Assembly: GCA_016710115.1 (NCBI GenBank)
Contig: JADJLN010000002.1
Span: 62,001 to 126,000 of the forward strand
DNA: 64,000 nucleotides
DNA from: Saprospiraceae bacterium
Lineage (GTDB): Bacteria; Bacteroidota; Bacteroidia; Chitinophagales; Saprospiraceae
Reading direction: 5' to 3'
Below are positions 38,118-48,052 of this stretch, one piece after another (within the stretch, counting starts at the first letter, position 1; every line of letters starts with the position of its first letter). A program made the position numbers and the translations under genes. Under the pieces are notes generated by a model, which was not told the origin of the DNA, searched no databases, and saw only the letters and a list, made by a program, of their open reading frames with translations.

Positions 38118-38700
38118 ACATTTTGCTTGAGGATCCGCTCGATCTCTGGATGCTCATGAATCAGTTGAGCCAGTTTTTTTGTGCATTGGTACTTCAGCTT
38201 CCGGGCCATCATCTCACTACTGAGTTGGAGTAGTTCGGCAATTTCCTGCATGCTGGTCCGTTCCTGCCAGAGTTTGAGAATCTGAATGCAACGGGTATCC
38301 AGTTGAGCTAGAAAACCATTGAGTAGGGTGGTTCTTTCATGATCCAGCAACCAGTGATCAGGCCGGGCATCTGATGTTCCAGTGATCGATCAATGGGTGT
38401 GTCCAACAGATCTGTTCTGCTTTTCTTGCGCAGTTGATTCATCCAGCAGAGACGGGCAATGCCGCACAGGTATCCGGTAAGGCTACCCTGATGTTCATAT
38501 TTCCCTTCCCTGATGTTGCGGTCCATAATGATGAGACTTTCCTGATACATGTCCTCAGCATCCTGGATGTTACCCCGCATTTTCAGAATTGTACTGAATA
38601 CTGACCGGCGTGTGGAGCGATCCTGATACAGGATGGTCAGGGCCTCTTGTCTGCCACGTCCCCCTGCCCTGATCTGGCCGATGATCTCCTCTTGCTCCAT
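38114..38700 (-). CDS. ECF-type RNA polymerase sigma factor, one frameshift
   Basis: About 195 residues from the ATG at 38700. Region 2 is seen in AEDMYQESLIIMDRNIREG and GSLTGYLCGIARLCWMNQLR; region 4 in FLAQLDTRCIQILKLW and TSMQEIAELLQLSSEMMARK, a helix-turn-helix that reads the -35 element. The frame changes near 38340, between HQMPGLITG and LLDHERTTLLNGFL. The protein directs RNA polymerase to a small regulon, and the overlapping anti-sigma-like gene suggests envelope signalling. The divergent gene block beginning at 38883 is a natural target. Confidence 0.75.
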
Positions 38701-38882
38701 GGGGGAAAAGATACAGCAGATATTCGAAAAGTTGGTTGATAGGGGCTGGTCCTTCCCTGCAGAATCAATAGTAAAATGCATTTAGAAGAACGGGATGTGA
38801 AATAAAATTTCGATTTTTAGGGAATTGCGGTCACATCTGCGAAACTGCCAACATACTCGGATACAACCAAAACACGTAAACA

Positions 38883-39617
38883 ATGGAAACAAAATGGAAC
38901 TGGCCAGCAGTGGTCTACGTCTTGCTCATGATCTGTGGGCTCGCAAGCTGTGATTGTATTGATACTGATTGCCTTTTTGATTCTGGGGACCCGCCCCTGT
39001 TGGAAGATAGTCTTTATTATTCTGAGGTGGGCATTCGCGCGGAATATGAACGGGCGCGATGCCGGAAGGTATGCATGGATGCCCTGGCAGATTCAACCGT
39101 GCTGATCATTCTGCCAACCTTCGACACCCTGGTTGGTCCTCTGGAAAACTACAACTCCGATAAATTTGACAGTTGCATTGTGATTTGCAATACCCATTCA
39201 CAACTGTCTCCGGAGTTTATTGCGCTGGAGCAAAGTCATGAACGAACAGCTTCGTTATTCAAACAGGGATTTGCCGTAATTTCCAGCAAATTGATGATGC
39301 TGACCAATTTCCCGTTATTTGTCCTTTATTTTGGTGCACCCAATCCGCCTCCGACAGGAGATGATGATTGTGGCATGTATTCCTGCCTGGGTCATGTACA
39401 TATTATTGAAACGGAAGGGGACCCTAATTTAAGGGTATTGTCTTCGGTCTGGAATGAGACCACTTCCGTCTCGGTAGGAATAGAAGATGCAAGCAGTACA
39501 CCACTTTTCGAATTGGTAACAGATCCTGCATATTTTGACGGGGATAATGGAGGGTATCGGATATCCAGAATCCCTGGGATAGTTTGTCCGGACATTATGA
39601 AACGTCGCTGTTATTAA
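38883..39617 (+). CDS. hypothetical cysteine-rich lipoprotein
   Basis: 244 residues. The N-terminus (VVYVLLMICGLASC) has a lipobox with Cys at about 23, followed by DCIDTDCLFDSGDPPLL. Further Cys residues recur as CRKVCMD, DSCIVICN, DDDCGMYSC and CPDIMKRRC, so several disulfides are likely outside the inner membrane. I do not recognise the family. It is transcribed away from the sigma/anti-sigma pair and precedes the TPR-CHAT gene by about 110 bases. Confidence 0.6.
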   Translation: METKWNWPAVVYVLLMICGLASCDCIDTDCLFDSGDPPLLEDSLYYSEVGIRAEYERARCRKVCMDALADSTVLIILPTFDTLVGPLENYNSDKFDSCIVICNTHSQLSPEFIALEQSHERTASLFKQGFAVISSKLMMLTNFPLFVLYFGAPNPPPTGDDDCGMYSCLGHVHIIETEGDPNLRVLSSVWNETTSVSVGIEDASSTPLFELVTDPAYFDGDNGGYRISRIPGIVCPDIMKRRCY

Positions 39618-39728
39618 GAGTAACCCGACAAACAGGATCAGGAAATCAGAATATCAGCAGGACACCTTTGTTTTTACATCCTGCTTCTGCAGATTAAGGA
39701 TGAGTTTAATGGCAGTTGAACGCAGGCC

Positions 39729-42700
39729 GTGAACGTGTCCTTCCCATGTAAATGGAACACCCTTGGTATCAGGATTCTTCTCCTGATGCCAGGGGTGTTT
39801 TTATTTTATTCCCTGCATGCCCAACAATCCAGTGCTTCCCTCGAATTCATTCAAAGGCTGCTTGTCAACCTGGAAGAGGCCCGTTTTGAAACAGATGCAA
39901 GAGGTTATGAAATGGCCTTCCTGAAATTGATCAACCAGCCAGTCAATGGGAAGCGGGAGCGTGATGAAAAAACGAAAGGCATTCTCAATGAATTGAATGC
40001 ACTCCGGACCAATGAGGATCCGTGGATCCGGTTTAATTACATTCTCCACTGTCTGCAACAATATCCCCTGGGGGAAGAGGAAAGGGATTTTCTCCATTCC
40101 CTCCTTCATAAAGGTCAAAGCGAGTTGCGTTCCACACAAGGGCTCGATCCGAAAATGAGAATCTATTATTCTCTGGCCATGTCATTTGACTATGTCAACT
40201 GGCGAAAACGGAATGGTTTCTATCAGGAAGCCATAGACACCATGGAGCGAATTAAAAATCGATTGACGCAACTTACGGGAGAGGATGCATGGCATCCGCA
40301 CACGGAAACACTCCTGCTGAAATGTTACAACAGCCTGGGTGGTCTTTATGCGGATCTGGGGATGTTCCCTATCGCGATCGCATATAACGACCTCTACCTT
40401 GAGCTGATCAAGGACAGCCCGAATCCCTGGGATAAGGCATTGGCTCTGGGACGGAAGGGGGACTATTTGTTCAGCATGGGAGATACAGCGCAAAGTCTAC
40501 CGATCCTGGAAGAAACCGTACAGATCTGTGCGAGAGAATATCCCAGAGTACTTGCCTATGAAGCAAAACAAGGGTTCTTGCAATCGAATAATTACCGTCG
40601 GTATACGTCCCGCTTGAAAACAGCCTATCGGGATCTGGCCAGCGTTTACATGGCACAAGGAAAAATGAAGTTGGCCGGGGAAATGCTTCGGGTTGTGGAA
40701 GCCATCCCCATTCTGCACAATGAGGATGCGTTGCTTGAGGCGCTTCACAGGGCCGATTATCTGGCACAAACAGATCATGTTCAAAAGGCTGCACAAATAT
40801 TGAACAAGGCTCTTTCTGCAGCATACGATTCATTTCATGCCGGGCAAGAGTCAGTCGAGGTGGGCACTAAATTCAGTTTGCGAGTAGTCATGAATGCCGG
40901 TTTGAAACTGAGTCGCTTTCAACAACTATCCGGTGACTTGCGATCCGCCGGGTTGACCCTGGATCAATTGGAAAACGAGTTGAAAAAGTTGAGCGCTACT
41001 GTTCGCGGGAATGGATCAATCTGGACATAGAACGAGTGCGTCTTCAGCTGTTGAGTTACCGCCTTCAACCCGATTCTGACGCGTTGAATCATGTATTAAA
41101 AAAAGTGATGCAAACGCAAGCCATGATCCTGGATTATCAGGCGACAACGACGGACGACGAAAGCAAGTTGGTGCTGAACAAAGCCGGGCGGGAATTATTT
41201 GGATTGGGATTGACGGTGGCGATGTTGATGTCAGAAGGATTGAGCAGGGAGGAAGTGGCTTTACAGCATGCCGAGGCGGGTCGCGCTGTTTTGTTAGACC
41301 AGGCCCTTCGCCTGCAGCGAACCAATCAATTTCCGGGTATTCCGGATTCATTACAGGATCAGATGAAACAGCTCACGGCACTGATCGAAGGGTATGAACT
41401 GCAGATGAGTCTGCATTCAGTCATTTCCCGGAATAATCAATCCGATCTGACTCGTCTCAGGGAGGATAAACGTCGATTGGCGATCCGATTGAAAAAAGAA
41501 TATCCTGATCGCTATCGGGAGTCCATGGTGCGTCAGTTACCCAGGCTATCAACTTTGCAAAGCATGCTGCCAAAGGGGGCGGGTATTCTCTCTTTCGCGC
41601 TTCATGACACATTGATTTTTGCCCAGCTGATTACTAAAGCCAAATCTGAATCAAGGCAAATCCCTGTTCCCGATGATTTTAAAAAGGGAGTTCTTCGATT
41701 TCTTCAGGTACTAAAAAGCAGCAGGAATTCGGAATGGAACTCGCCTGATGGCCAGGTTTTCTCTACATTGGCTCGAGCGTATTACCGTTTGCTCTTCGAG
41801 CCCTTTGAAACACATCTTCCCGAACGGCTGCTCATTGTTCCTGACGGGCCAATTGCATTCATTCCTTTTGATTGCCTGTTGACTGACGACCCTCCTGCCA
41901 CGGCGACCTGGGACAACTTGCCCTATCAGATCCGAAAGCGCGCGCTGAGTGTTCATTTTTCCATGGGATCCGGCTTCAGGAAGAACAAAACCCATCCCGG
42001 ATTTTAAATTCAATTGGGCCGGCTTTGCTCCGGACTTTCCAATTCCCGCATCCAATATAAACCGCGATGCGGACCGTGACATTCTTGTGAAACTCCTGTA
42101 CAACAAACAGGAAGTCCTGCAGGTAGGGGAGATCTTTCAAGGTCAATACTTCCTGGATCAACAGGCGAACCTGGCCGCATTTCGCAAGGTCGCAGGACAA
42201 TCTGCCATCCTGCATCTGTCTACCCATGCCAAGGCCAATGATCGGCGAGGTGATCAGTGTTTTATTGCATTTGCGAATGCATCGGGTGCAGATCATCCTG
42301 ACCCGGGAGATACACTTCGAGCTGCCGAGATTTACAGCATGCGCATTCCTGCCGAACTTTTAATTCTATCTGCGTGCGAAACAGGCGTGGGTGAAGTGAA
42401 GGATGGTGAAGGCATGATTGGCCTTCATCACGCGTTTACCCAGGCAGGAGTCAGGTCAATCCTCTCCACCCTGTGGACAGTGGATGACCGATCCATGATC
42501 GCCCTTATGGTGCCCTTTGCAACCTGTCTGGCTGAAGGGATGACAAAAGACCAGGCCTTGCAATCAGCCAAGCTGCAGTTTTTAACTCAGCATCCCAAAC
42601 AGGGTCATCCGTTTTACTGGTCGGCACTCACGCTGCAAGGGAGTTTGCAACCTCTTCATCAATCCGGAAAATGGTGGTTATGGGCAGGCCTTGCACTCCT

Positions 42701-42755
42701 CCTTTTAGGGATCATCATGACCTGCCGAATATGGCTGTTCAGGAAGGGTAAGTAG
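39729..42755 (+). CDS. exported TPR-CHAT protease-like membrane protein, two frameshifts
   Basis: About 1008 residues in three frame segments. A signal peptide (to about residue 33, YSLHAQQ) is followed by a TPR array (about 140-420; LKCYNSLGGLYADLGMFPIA, AYRDLASVYMAQGKMKLA, ALHRADYLAQTDHVQKAA). The C-terminal 350 residues form a CHAT caspase-like domain with the catalytic His in AILHLSTHAKANDRRG and Cys in LILSACETGVGEVKDGEG, then a membrane helix (WLWAGLALLLLGIIMTC) and a short basic end. Frame changes near 41005 (VRG to EWINLDIERVRLQ) and 41970 are the only breaks. The start used is GTG 39729. It lies beside an ECF sigma system. Confidence 0.8.
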
Positions 42756-43036
42756 ACCCTTTCCCCAATTGACCTGCAGTCATAGAAGGCCAATCTGTGT
42801 TCCCTCGAATTAGTATCGGCGTGAAAAAAACAGATTCAGATATGATCTGATCTATCCTCCCTTATAGGGAATCACACTCCTCATTTCAGGTTCCTCTGTT
42901 TTGATTATGGGTTGCTATAAGCAATTCATAACCAGTTCGATGCAATTGTCATTCAGGAATTGACAAGCAGGCGACATTCGTCACAATCCGATGATGTAAA
43001 ACATGTATTAGAAAGTCACCTGTTAAATCGTACATC

Positions 43037-44113
43037 ATGAAAAAGTCAAATGGTTCTATTCCTGTTTTTACGGTCATCAGTTTTCTGCTGTTGCTCGTGA
43101 ATTTCTTTTCCTTCCATCCGTGTATGGCCGTTCAGCCCATCAAATGGATTACCGCTCAGGGTGTCTGGACAGAACCTGCATCCTGGAATGAGAACCGGGT
43201 GCCGGGTAAAGAGGATCATGTTTTGATCGACAATGGCACTGTGATTATTCCTGCCGGAACTCAGGTGCAAGCCCTGTCTATCAACCTGATGGGAAAGGGA
43301 AAGCTCTTTGTTGCAGCCGGTGCTCACATCGACCTGATTGGGAATAACGAGTTGTATTCCTCACTCAATCTGATCGAAGAGGCATCCCTCGAAAATCGAG
43401 GTTCTATCCGCATCCATGAAAGTGTGAGTTCAGGTATCACCATACAGGATGGGCTGATCAACAATCTGGGGATACTGGTCATCTCGAACAGTCCGATAGA
43501 AGCGGTGATGATCCGTGGAAATGGCGCATTTCTCAATCGATCGACAGGCAGGGTCGAGATCTCCGGTCGGTCACAATTCGGGATGCACCTGCAGCAGTTC
43601 GGCCAATGTCGAAACGAGGGATCACTAATCCTGCAAGGAGGGATCATCCTGGACGGCATTTTTCTGGAAGGCTTGACCCATTTCACCAACAGGGGATTGA
43701 TCCATTTTGTCAAACCCTCCGGTGACAACTGTGTAGACAATCACGGATCATTTGAGAACAGAGGAGAGATCATCGTCGAAAAGAGTGGAACAGTAGCCGT
43801 CAGAAACAGCAGTGCCATGTCCAATTATGGCAGTCTGAAAATCCATCATTCCGGCGGAAATGCCATCGATTGTGCATCGGATACAAGCACGTTCAAGAAT
43901 ACGGGAACGGTAGCTGTAAAAGGTGTGTCTGGAAATGGAATTCATCTGACCCGGGGATCTGTGTTTCATAATCTGGCCGGTGCCGTTCTTTCCGTACAGG
44001 ATTGTGTCGATCAGGGCATTTTGAATGATGGGGGCCTGTTCATCAATCGGAGTACATATTCTATTGGAAGGACACCGGATGGACCTCTGATTATGGTTTT
44101 CAGCAATAAATAA
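43037..44113 (+). CDS. secreted repeat protein, probable right-handed beta-helix
   Basis: 358 residues with a signal peptide (FTVISFLLLLVNFFSFHPC). The N-terminal part KWITAQGVWTEPASWNENRV and VLIDNGTVIIPAGTQVQAL resembles the start of G8-like or autotransporter-type beta-helix repeats. After it, short units of about 20 residues recur with an N/G-rich turn (LENRGSIRIHES, LINNLGILVISN, FTNRGLIHFVKP, FENRGEIIVEKS, FKNTGTVAVKG), as expected for a solenoid. No T9SS tail. Probably a periplasmic or surface protein that binds or remodels glycans, but the function is unknown. It precedes an orphan regulator gene. Confidence 0.6.
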   Translation: MKKSNGSIPVFTVISFLLLLVNFFSFHPCMAVQPIKWITAQGVWTEPASWNENRVPGKEDHVLIDNGTVIIPAGTQVQALSINLMGKGKLFVAAGAHIDLIGNNELYSSLNLIEEASLENRGSIRIHESVSSGITIQDGLINNLGILVISNSPIEAVMIRGNGAFLNRSTGRVEISGRSQFGMHLQQFGQCRNEGSLILQGGIILDGIFLEGLTHFTNRGLIHFVKPSGDNCVDNHGSFENRGEIIVEKSGTVAVRNSSAMSNYGSLKIHHSGGNAIDCASDTSTFKNTGTVAVKGVSGNGIHLTRGSVFHNLAGAVLSVQDCVDQGILNDGGLFINRSTYSIGRTPDGPLIMVFSNK

Positions 44114-44185
44114 CCCTGGACGGTCACATTCCAACTTTTCGTGACATGGTATAAAGAATCAGAATACAAACAAGAAAAGATTCAC

Positions 44186-44446
44186 ATGAGAGCCATGATT
44201 GTAAACCATAATGAACCGGATCAACGAGGGCATGTAATCCCCCGGATCCGGGAAGATCACCTGTCGGACCGCGAATTGGAGGTTCTGGATCTGGTGGGAA
44301 GGGGGTTAACGGCTGATGAGATCGGGAGCCGATTATACATCAGCACCAGTACGGTCATCAGCCATCGGAAGAATATGCAACGAAAAATGTGTGCCCGAAA
44401 TTCGACACATCTGGTCTTCCTGGCTTGTAAATCGGGATTGCTCTGA
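44186..44446 (+). CDS. small orphan LuxR-type (GerE) DNA-binding regulator
   Basis: 86 residues from the ATG at 44186 (an in-frame ATG at 44141 is an alternative start). Almost all of it is a LuxR C-terminal helix-turn-helix: LSDRELEVLDLVGRGLTADE, RLYISTSTVISHRKNMQRKM. There is no receiver or ligand domain, so it may be constitutive, or partner with another sensor. It follows the beta-helix gene by 72 bases and is closed by a strong terminator, so the two are probably one transcript. Confidence 0.75.
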   Translation: MRAMIVNHNEPDQRGHVIPRIREDHLSDRELEVLDLVGRGLTADEIGSRLYISTSTVISHRKNMQRKMCARNSTHLVFLACKSGLL

Positions 44447-44477
44447 CAACTTTTTCTATTCGTTCGCTCTTTTTTAG

Positions 44478-44508
44478 TGCCCCGGTCTTTTAGCCGGGGC
44501 ATTTTTTT
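44478..44508 (+). terminator. intrinsic terminator
   Basis: TGCCCCGG (44478-44485) pairs with CCGGGGCA (44494-44501) across an eight-base loop, followed by seven T. It ends the transcript of the LuxR-type gene. Confidence 0.85.
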
Positions 44509-44564
44509 GATCAGGCAACGGTTCATTCAAACAATGTACCTTAGTCCAAACGGCCCTTTCACAT

Positions 44565-45872
44565 ATGAAACATTTGCTCATTCTTCTTATTCTCTTGTGC
44601 ACTACGGGTTTTGGGCAGGCAGGTATGCAAGCCCAAGCCCTCTATTTTCCTCCGCCTGGTCAGACCTGGGCAACCGTTGATCCCATTGCGGATCTGAACT
44701 GGTGCCAGGAAAATCTGGACACGCTGCAGACTTTTCTGCAAGAACGCGACAGCAAGGCGTTTATCATTCTCAAGGGCGGAAAAATAGCCGTTGAATGGTA
44801 TTATGATGACTTTACAAAAGACAGTCTCTGGTACTGGGCGAGTGCAGGTAAATCGCTGACTTCCACCCTGGTCGGGATCGCGCAACAGGAGGGATTTCTG
44901 GATCTCGATGATCCGTCTTCCGATTATCTGGGCACCGGGTGGACCAGCTGTGACCCGCAGGATGAGGCAAAAATTACGGTCCGTCATCAATTGACCATGA
45001 CCACTGGTCTGGATGACGGGCTTGGGGATGCGGACTGTACAGATCCACAATGTCTCGAGTGTCTGGCTGAACCCGGCTCGCGATGGGCTTATCACAATGC
45101 ACCCTATACCCTGCTCGACGGGGTCATAACCGGAGCGACCGGGGTGCCGATCAACCAGTATTTTGCCACGCGGATCGGGAACAAGATCGGCGCGGTCGGA
45201 TTGTATATCAAATTGGATTACAACAATGTTTTTTTCAGCCGACCACGAGATATGGCCCGATTCGGGCTTCTTATACAAGCCAGGGGAAAGTGGGATGGTA
45301 CACCCGTCCTGGCTGATACCAATTATTACAACCTGATGGTGAACACATCACAGAACCTCAACAAATCCTACGGGTATCTCTGGTGGCTGAATGGAAAGGG
45401 GCAGCACATGTTGCCCGGGCTGCAATTCAAGTTCAATCAGGACCTGATCCCCACAGCACCAGCAGATCTGTTCGCCGCATTGGGAAAGAATGACCAGAAG
45501 ATCTATGTGGTCCCGAGCCAGGATCTGGTGGTCATCCGGATGGGGAATACTGCCGGGCCGACCTTGCCCGCTCTTTCCGGATTTGACAGTCAATTGTGGA
45601 CCCTCATCGGTGATCTGCCCTGTACTTCCTCACTCGGTGAAGAAGATGCACGATCTACTCTTCGAATAGTACCGAACCCCACCGCCGGGCTGATGCACAT
45701 TCAGAATCTACCCGAAGGGTCATCCTGGGTTGTGCGCGATATGCTGGGTACGGTCATCCTCACCGGATCAACGTCAGATGTTAACCTTCAGGGTTTTTCG
45801 CCTGGAAGCTATGTACTCACAGTGAATCATGCACACCGGGCACCTGTTGCTGAGATCTTCCAAGTCAGATAA
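44565..45872 (+). CDS. secreted class C beta-lactamase-like serine hydrolase with T9SS type A domain
   Basis: 435 residues. Signal peptide to about residue 24. The hydrolase part has the SxxK motif in WASAGKSLTSTLVG (Ser about 90) and the YxN motif in WAYHNAPYTLLDG; WWLNGKGQHMLPGL is in the region of the third motif. The last 75 residues (LRIVPNPTAGLMHIQNL to the end) are a type A T9SS sorting domain, so the enzyme is released or anchored outside. This group (beta-lactamase, DD-peptidase, esterase EstB) acts on esters or peptides; the lack of other resistance features argues for a carboxylesterase-like role. Upstream, TACCTTAG is one or two bases from a -7 element. Confidence 0.82.
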   Translation: MKHLLILLILLCTTGFGQAGMQAQALYFPPPGQTWATVDPIADLNWCQENLDTLQTFLQERDSKAFIILKGGKIAVEWYYDDFTKDSLWYWASAGKSLTSTLVGIAQQEGFLDLDDPSSDYLGTGWTSCDPQDEAKITVRHQLTMTTGLDDGLGDADCTDPQCLECLAEPGSRWAYHNAPYTLLDGVITGATGVPINQYFATRIGNKIGAVGLYIKLDYNNVFFSRPRDMARFGLLIQARGKWDGTPVLADTNYYNLMVNTSQNLNKSYGYLWWLNGKGQHMLPGLQFKFNQDLIPTAPADLFAALGKNDQKIYVVPSQDLVVIRMGNTAGPTLPALSGFDSQLWTLIGDLPCTSSLGEEDARSTLRIVPNPTAGLMHIQNLPEGSSWVVRDMLGTVILTGSTSDVNLQGFSPGSYVLTVNHAHRAPVAEIFQVR

Positions 45873-45890
45873 TCAAGACCAAATGCACGA

Positions 45891-47181
45891 TTAGATGGCG
45901 TGCATCAGGATGTACACCACGGCACCACCGAGGTATCCGGCAAGAGCCAGGAGGGAGATCTTTTTCATGTACCAGATGAAGTCGATCTTTTCCAGGCCCA
46001 TGACAGCAACACCGGCAGCTGACCCGATGATCAGGCAACTACCTCCGGTGCCGGCACAATAGGCCAGGAAATCCCAGAAGTTGCCATTCGCCGCAAAGGG
46101 TCCTGTGGCAGCAATCTCATACATCCCCTGTGCGGCTGCGACCAGAGGCACGTTGTCAATAATGGCAGACAGGAGTCCGATGAGGATATTGATCCCGTAA
46201 ATATTTCCGATACTGGCATCAAGGGCCATTGCCAGATGGCCGAGATGCCCGGCTTCCTGCAGCCCGGCAACAGCCATCAGGATGCCCAGGAAGAAGAGGA
46301 TACTGGCCGTATCAATGCGGTGCAGGATGTGGAGCACACTCATCTTGCTCCGCGTTTCACTCGGCTTTTTCCGGTGCATGATTTCTGTTGCGATCCACAG
46401 TACACTCAAACTGAACATCATGGCCATGAACGGAGGCAGATGTGTAAACTGTTTGAAAAAAGGAACAAAAAGCAGCCCACCGATACCGAGCAGAAACACA
46501 CGAAGGCGTTCTTTTTTCGTGGCTTCCAAATGGTGGCTTTCCCGACTCTCCTCCGAGTGTACTTTCGGTTGAATGACCAGCTTGCTTTTGCGCAGACTGA
46601 ATGACATGATAATCAATGGGATGATTATCGTAACCAGGCTCGGGAGGAGCAGGTTTTTTACAAATCCCATCGCATCAGGAAGCTGACCTTTGATCCAGAG
46701 CATCGTCGTGGTGACATCCCCTATCGGCGACCAGGCACCACCAGCATTGGCGGCAATAATGATCAAACCGCCAAATAACCAGCGTGTTTTCTGATCCTGG
46801 ATAAGCTTTCGCAGCAAGGAGATCATGACAATAGCCGTTGTCAGATTGTCCAGTGCAGCAGACAGAAAAAAGGTGACAAATCCGATGATCCAGGCCAGGC
46901 GGACGGGGTCGCGTGTTTTGATCCGGTCGGTGATGATGGAAAATCCGTTATGGGTGTCCACCACTTCGACAATAGTCATTGGCCCCATAAGGAAAAAGAG
47001 AATACTTGAAATGTCAAAGAGATGGTGGATGAGTGCATCCTGGTGGATGCCCCCCGTGGCTGGTGAAGACCAGGATCACCCAAATGACCATGCCGGTGAA
47101 TAATGCGGAAGCCGCTTTGTCGATCTTGATAGGGTGTTCGAGTGCAATGGCCAGGTAACCCAGCACAAAGACAGCGATCAT
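45891..47181 (-). CDS. nhaD: NhaD-type sodium/proton antiporter, one frameshift
   Basis: About 430 residues. The N-terminal segment from the ATG at 47181 (IAVFVLGYLAIALEHPIKID, SALFTGMVIWVILVF) joins through a frame change near 47055 to TGGIHQDALIHHLFDISSIL and the main frame from 46988. Key NhaD text is present: FFLSAALDNLTTAIVMISLL, AANAGGAWSPIGDVTTTMLW and SAIIDNVPLVAAAQGMYE. Ten or more membrane helices. It expels Na+ or Li+ in exchange for protons, which supports growth in salty or alkaline water. A GTG at 47196 is an alternative start. It is divergent from the FMN reductase gene, with a -7 element at 47223. Confidence 0.85.
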
Positions 47182-47222
47182 TAGAGTTGTTGCCACGGTC
47201 GTGTATATTGTCGAAGAAGGGC

Positions 47223-47230
47223 CAAATGTA
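47223..47230 (-). promoter_or_regulatory. Bacteroidota-type -7 promoter element for nhaD
   Basis: Read on the minus strand, TACATTTG matches TAnnTTTG and lies about 40 bases before the nhaD ATG. Confidence 0.5.
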
Positions 47231-47352
47231 CTCCGATTCCACTTCCGTTGCATGCTTCTGCGCAGGGAATAAAACTTTTATCGACGAAGATTGGTTAGGG
47301 TTACCCACACTGGCTGGAACAGTTGTTTTTCAGGACAGTTGATTGCATACAT

Positions 47353-47907
47353 ATGAAGATTATCGTAATTTCAGGAAGCCCCAGAGAACAGAGTGTCAGT
47401 CGACGGATAGCCCGGCATCTGGTTGGCGCATTGACAAGCAAGGAAATTGACCGGGTGGATTTTGTCGACATCCGGGATGAAGGCCTGGCACCCATTCAGA
47501 TCGTATGGAATCGGGAAGATCTGATTCCCGAATCGCATCGGGAGAACTATCAGAAAATGGATGAAGCAGACGGCTTTATCCTGGTCAGTCCGGAGTACAA
47601 CGGCGGCTATTCTTCAGCTATGAAGAACTTCCTGGACCACTTCCCAAAGCGGGTCTTTCAACGAAAATCCTGGGGAATTGTAACAGGTTCTACTGGAGCG
47701 ATGGGGGGAATGCGTGCATCCCAGCAGATGATCCTCCTGGGTGCAGGATTTTCTGCTGTCGTGTGTCCCCGAATGTTGATCACACCGCAAATGGATCGGA
47801 AATTCGATGTGGAGGGCAATTTGACAGATGATGGATTTCAACAGCAGATCGATGGATTTATCGACGAATTTCTGTGGTTGACTTCTGCGCTGTCCAAACC
47901 AGTGTGA
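47353..47907 (+). CDS. NAD(P)H-dependent FMN reductase
   Basis: 184 residues from the ATG at 47353 (an in-frame extension to 47323 is less likely). The flavodoxin-like fold shows the FMN phosphate-binding loop ISGSPREQSVSRRIA, then EADGFILVSPEYNGGYSSAM with the flavin-binding P-E-Y-N and KNFLDHF, typical of the NADPH-dependent FMN/chromate/azo reductase group. Cytosolic. It supplies reduced flavin or reduces quinones; its partner is unknown. Confidence 0.85.
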   Translation: MKIIVISGSPREQSVSRRIARHLVGALTSKEIDRVDFVDIRDEGLAPIQIVWNREDLIPESHRENYQKMDEADGFILVSPEYNGGYSSAMKNFLDHFPKRVFQRKSWGIVTGSTGAMGGMRASQQMILLGAGFSAVVCPRMLITPQMDRKFDVEGNLTDDGFQQQIDGFIDEFLWLTSALSKPV

Positions 47908-48023
47908 AAGCGTTCCCTTGGTGATTTCAAGGGGCAGTATTCGTTGCCAACCGGCGATCTGGGTGAGAATAGAAATTGCATGATCGATATCATGCCGACT
48001 TTCAGCAGGTTGGTCTTCAAGGG

Positions 48024-48037
48024 CTGTATCTTTACAG
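48024..48037. promoter_or_regulatory. inverted repeat at the SulP promoter region
   Basis: CTGTA-tctt-TACAG is a perfect 5-base dyad 16 bases before the SulP ATG and encloses TATCTTTA, one base from the -7 consensus. It could be an operator over the promoter. Confidence 0.3.
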
Positions 48038-48052
48038 ATCTGTAGGATTCAT

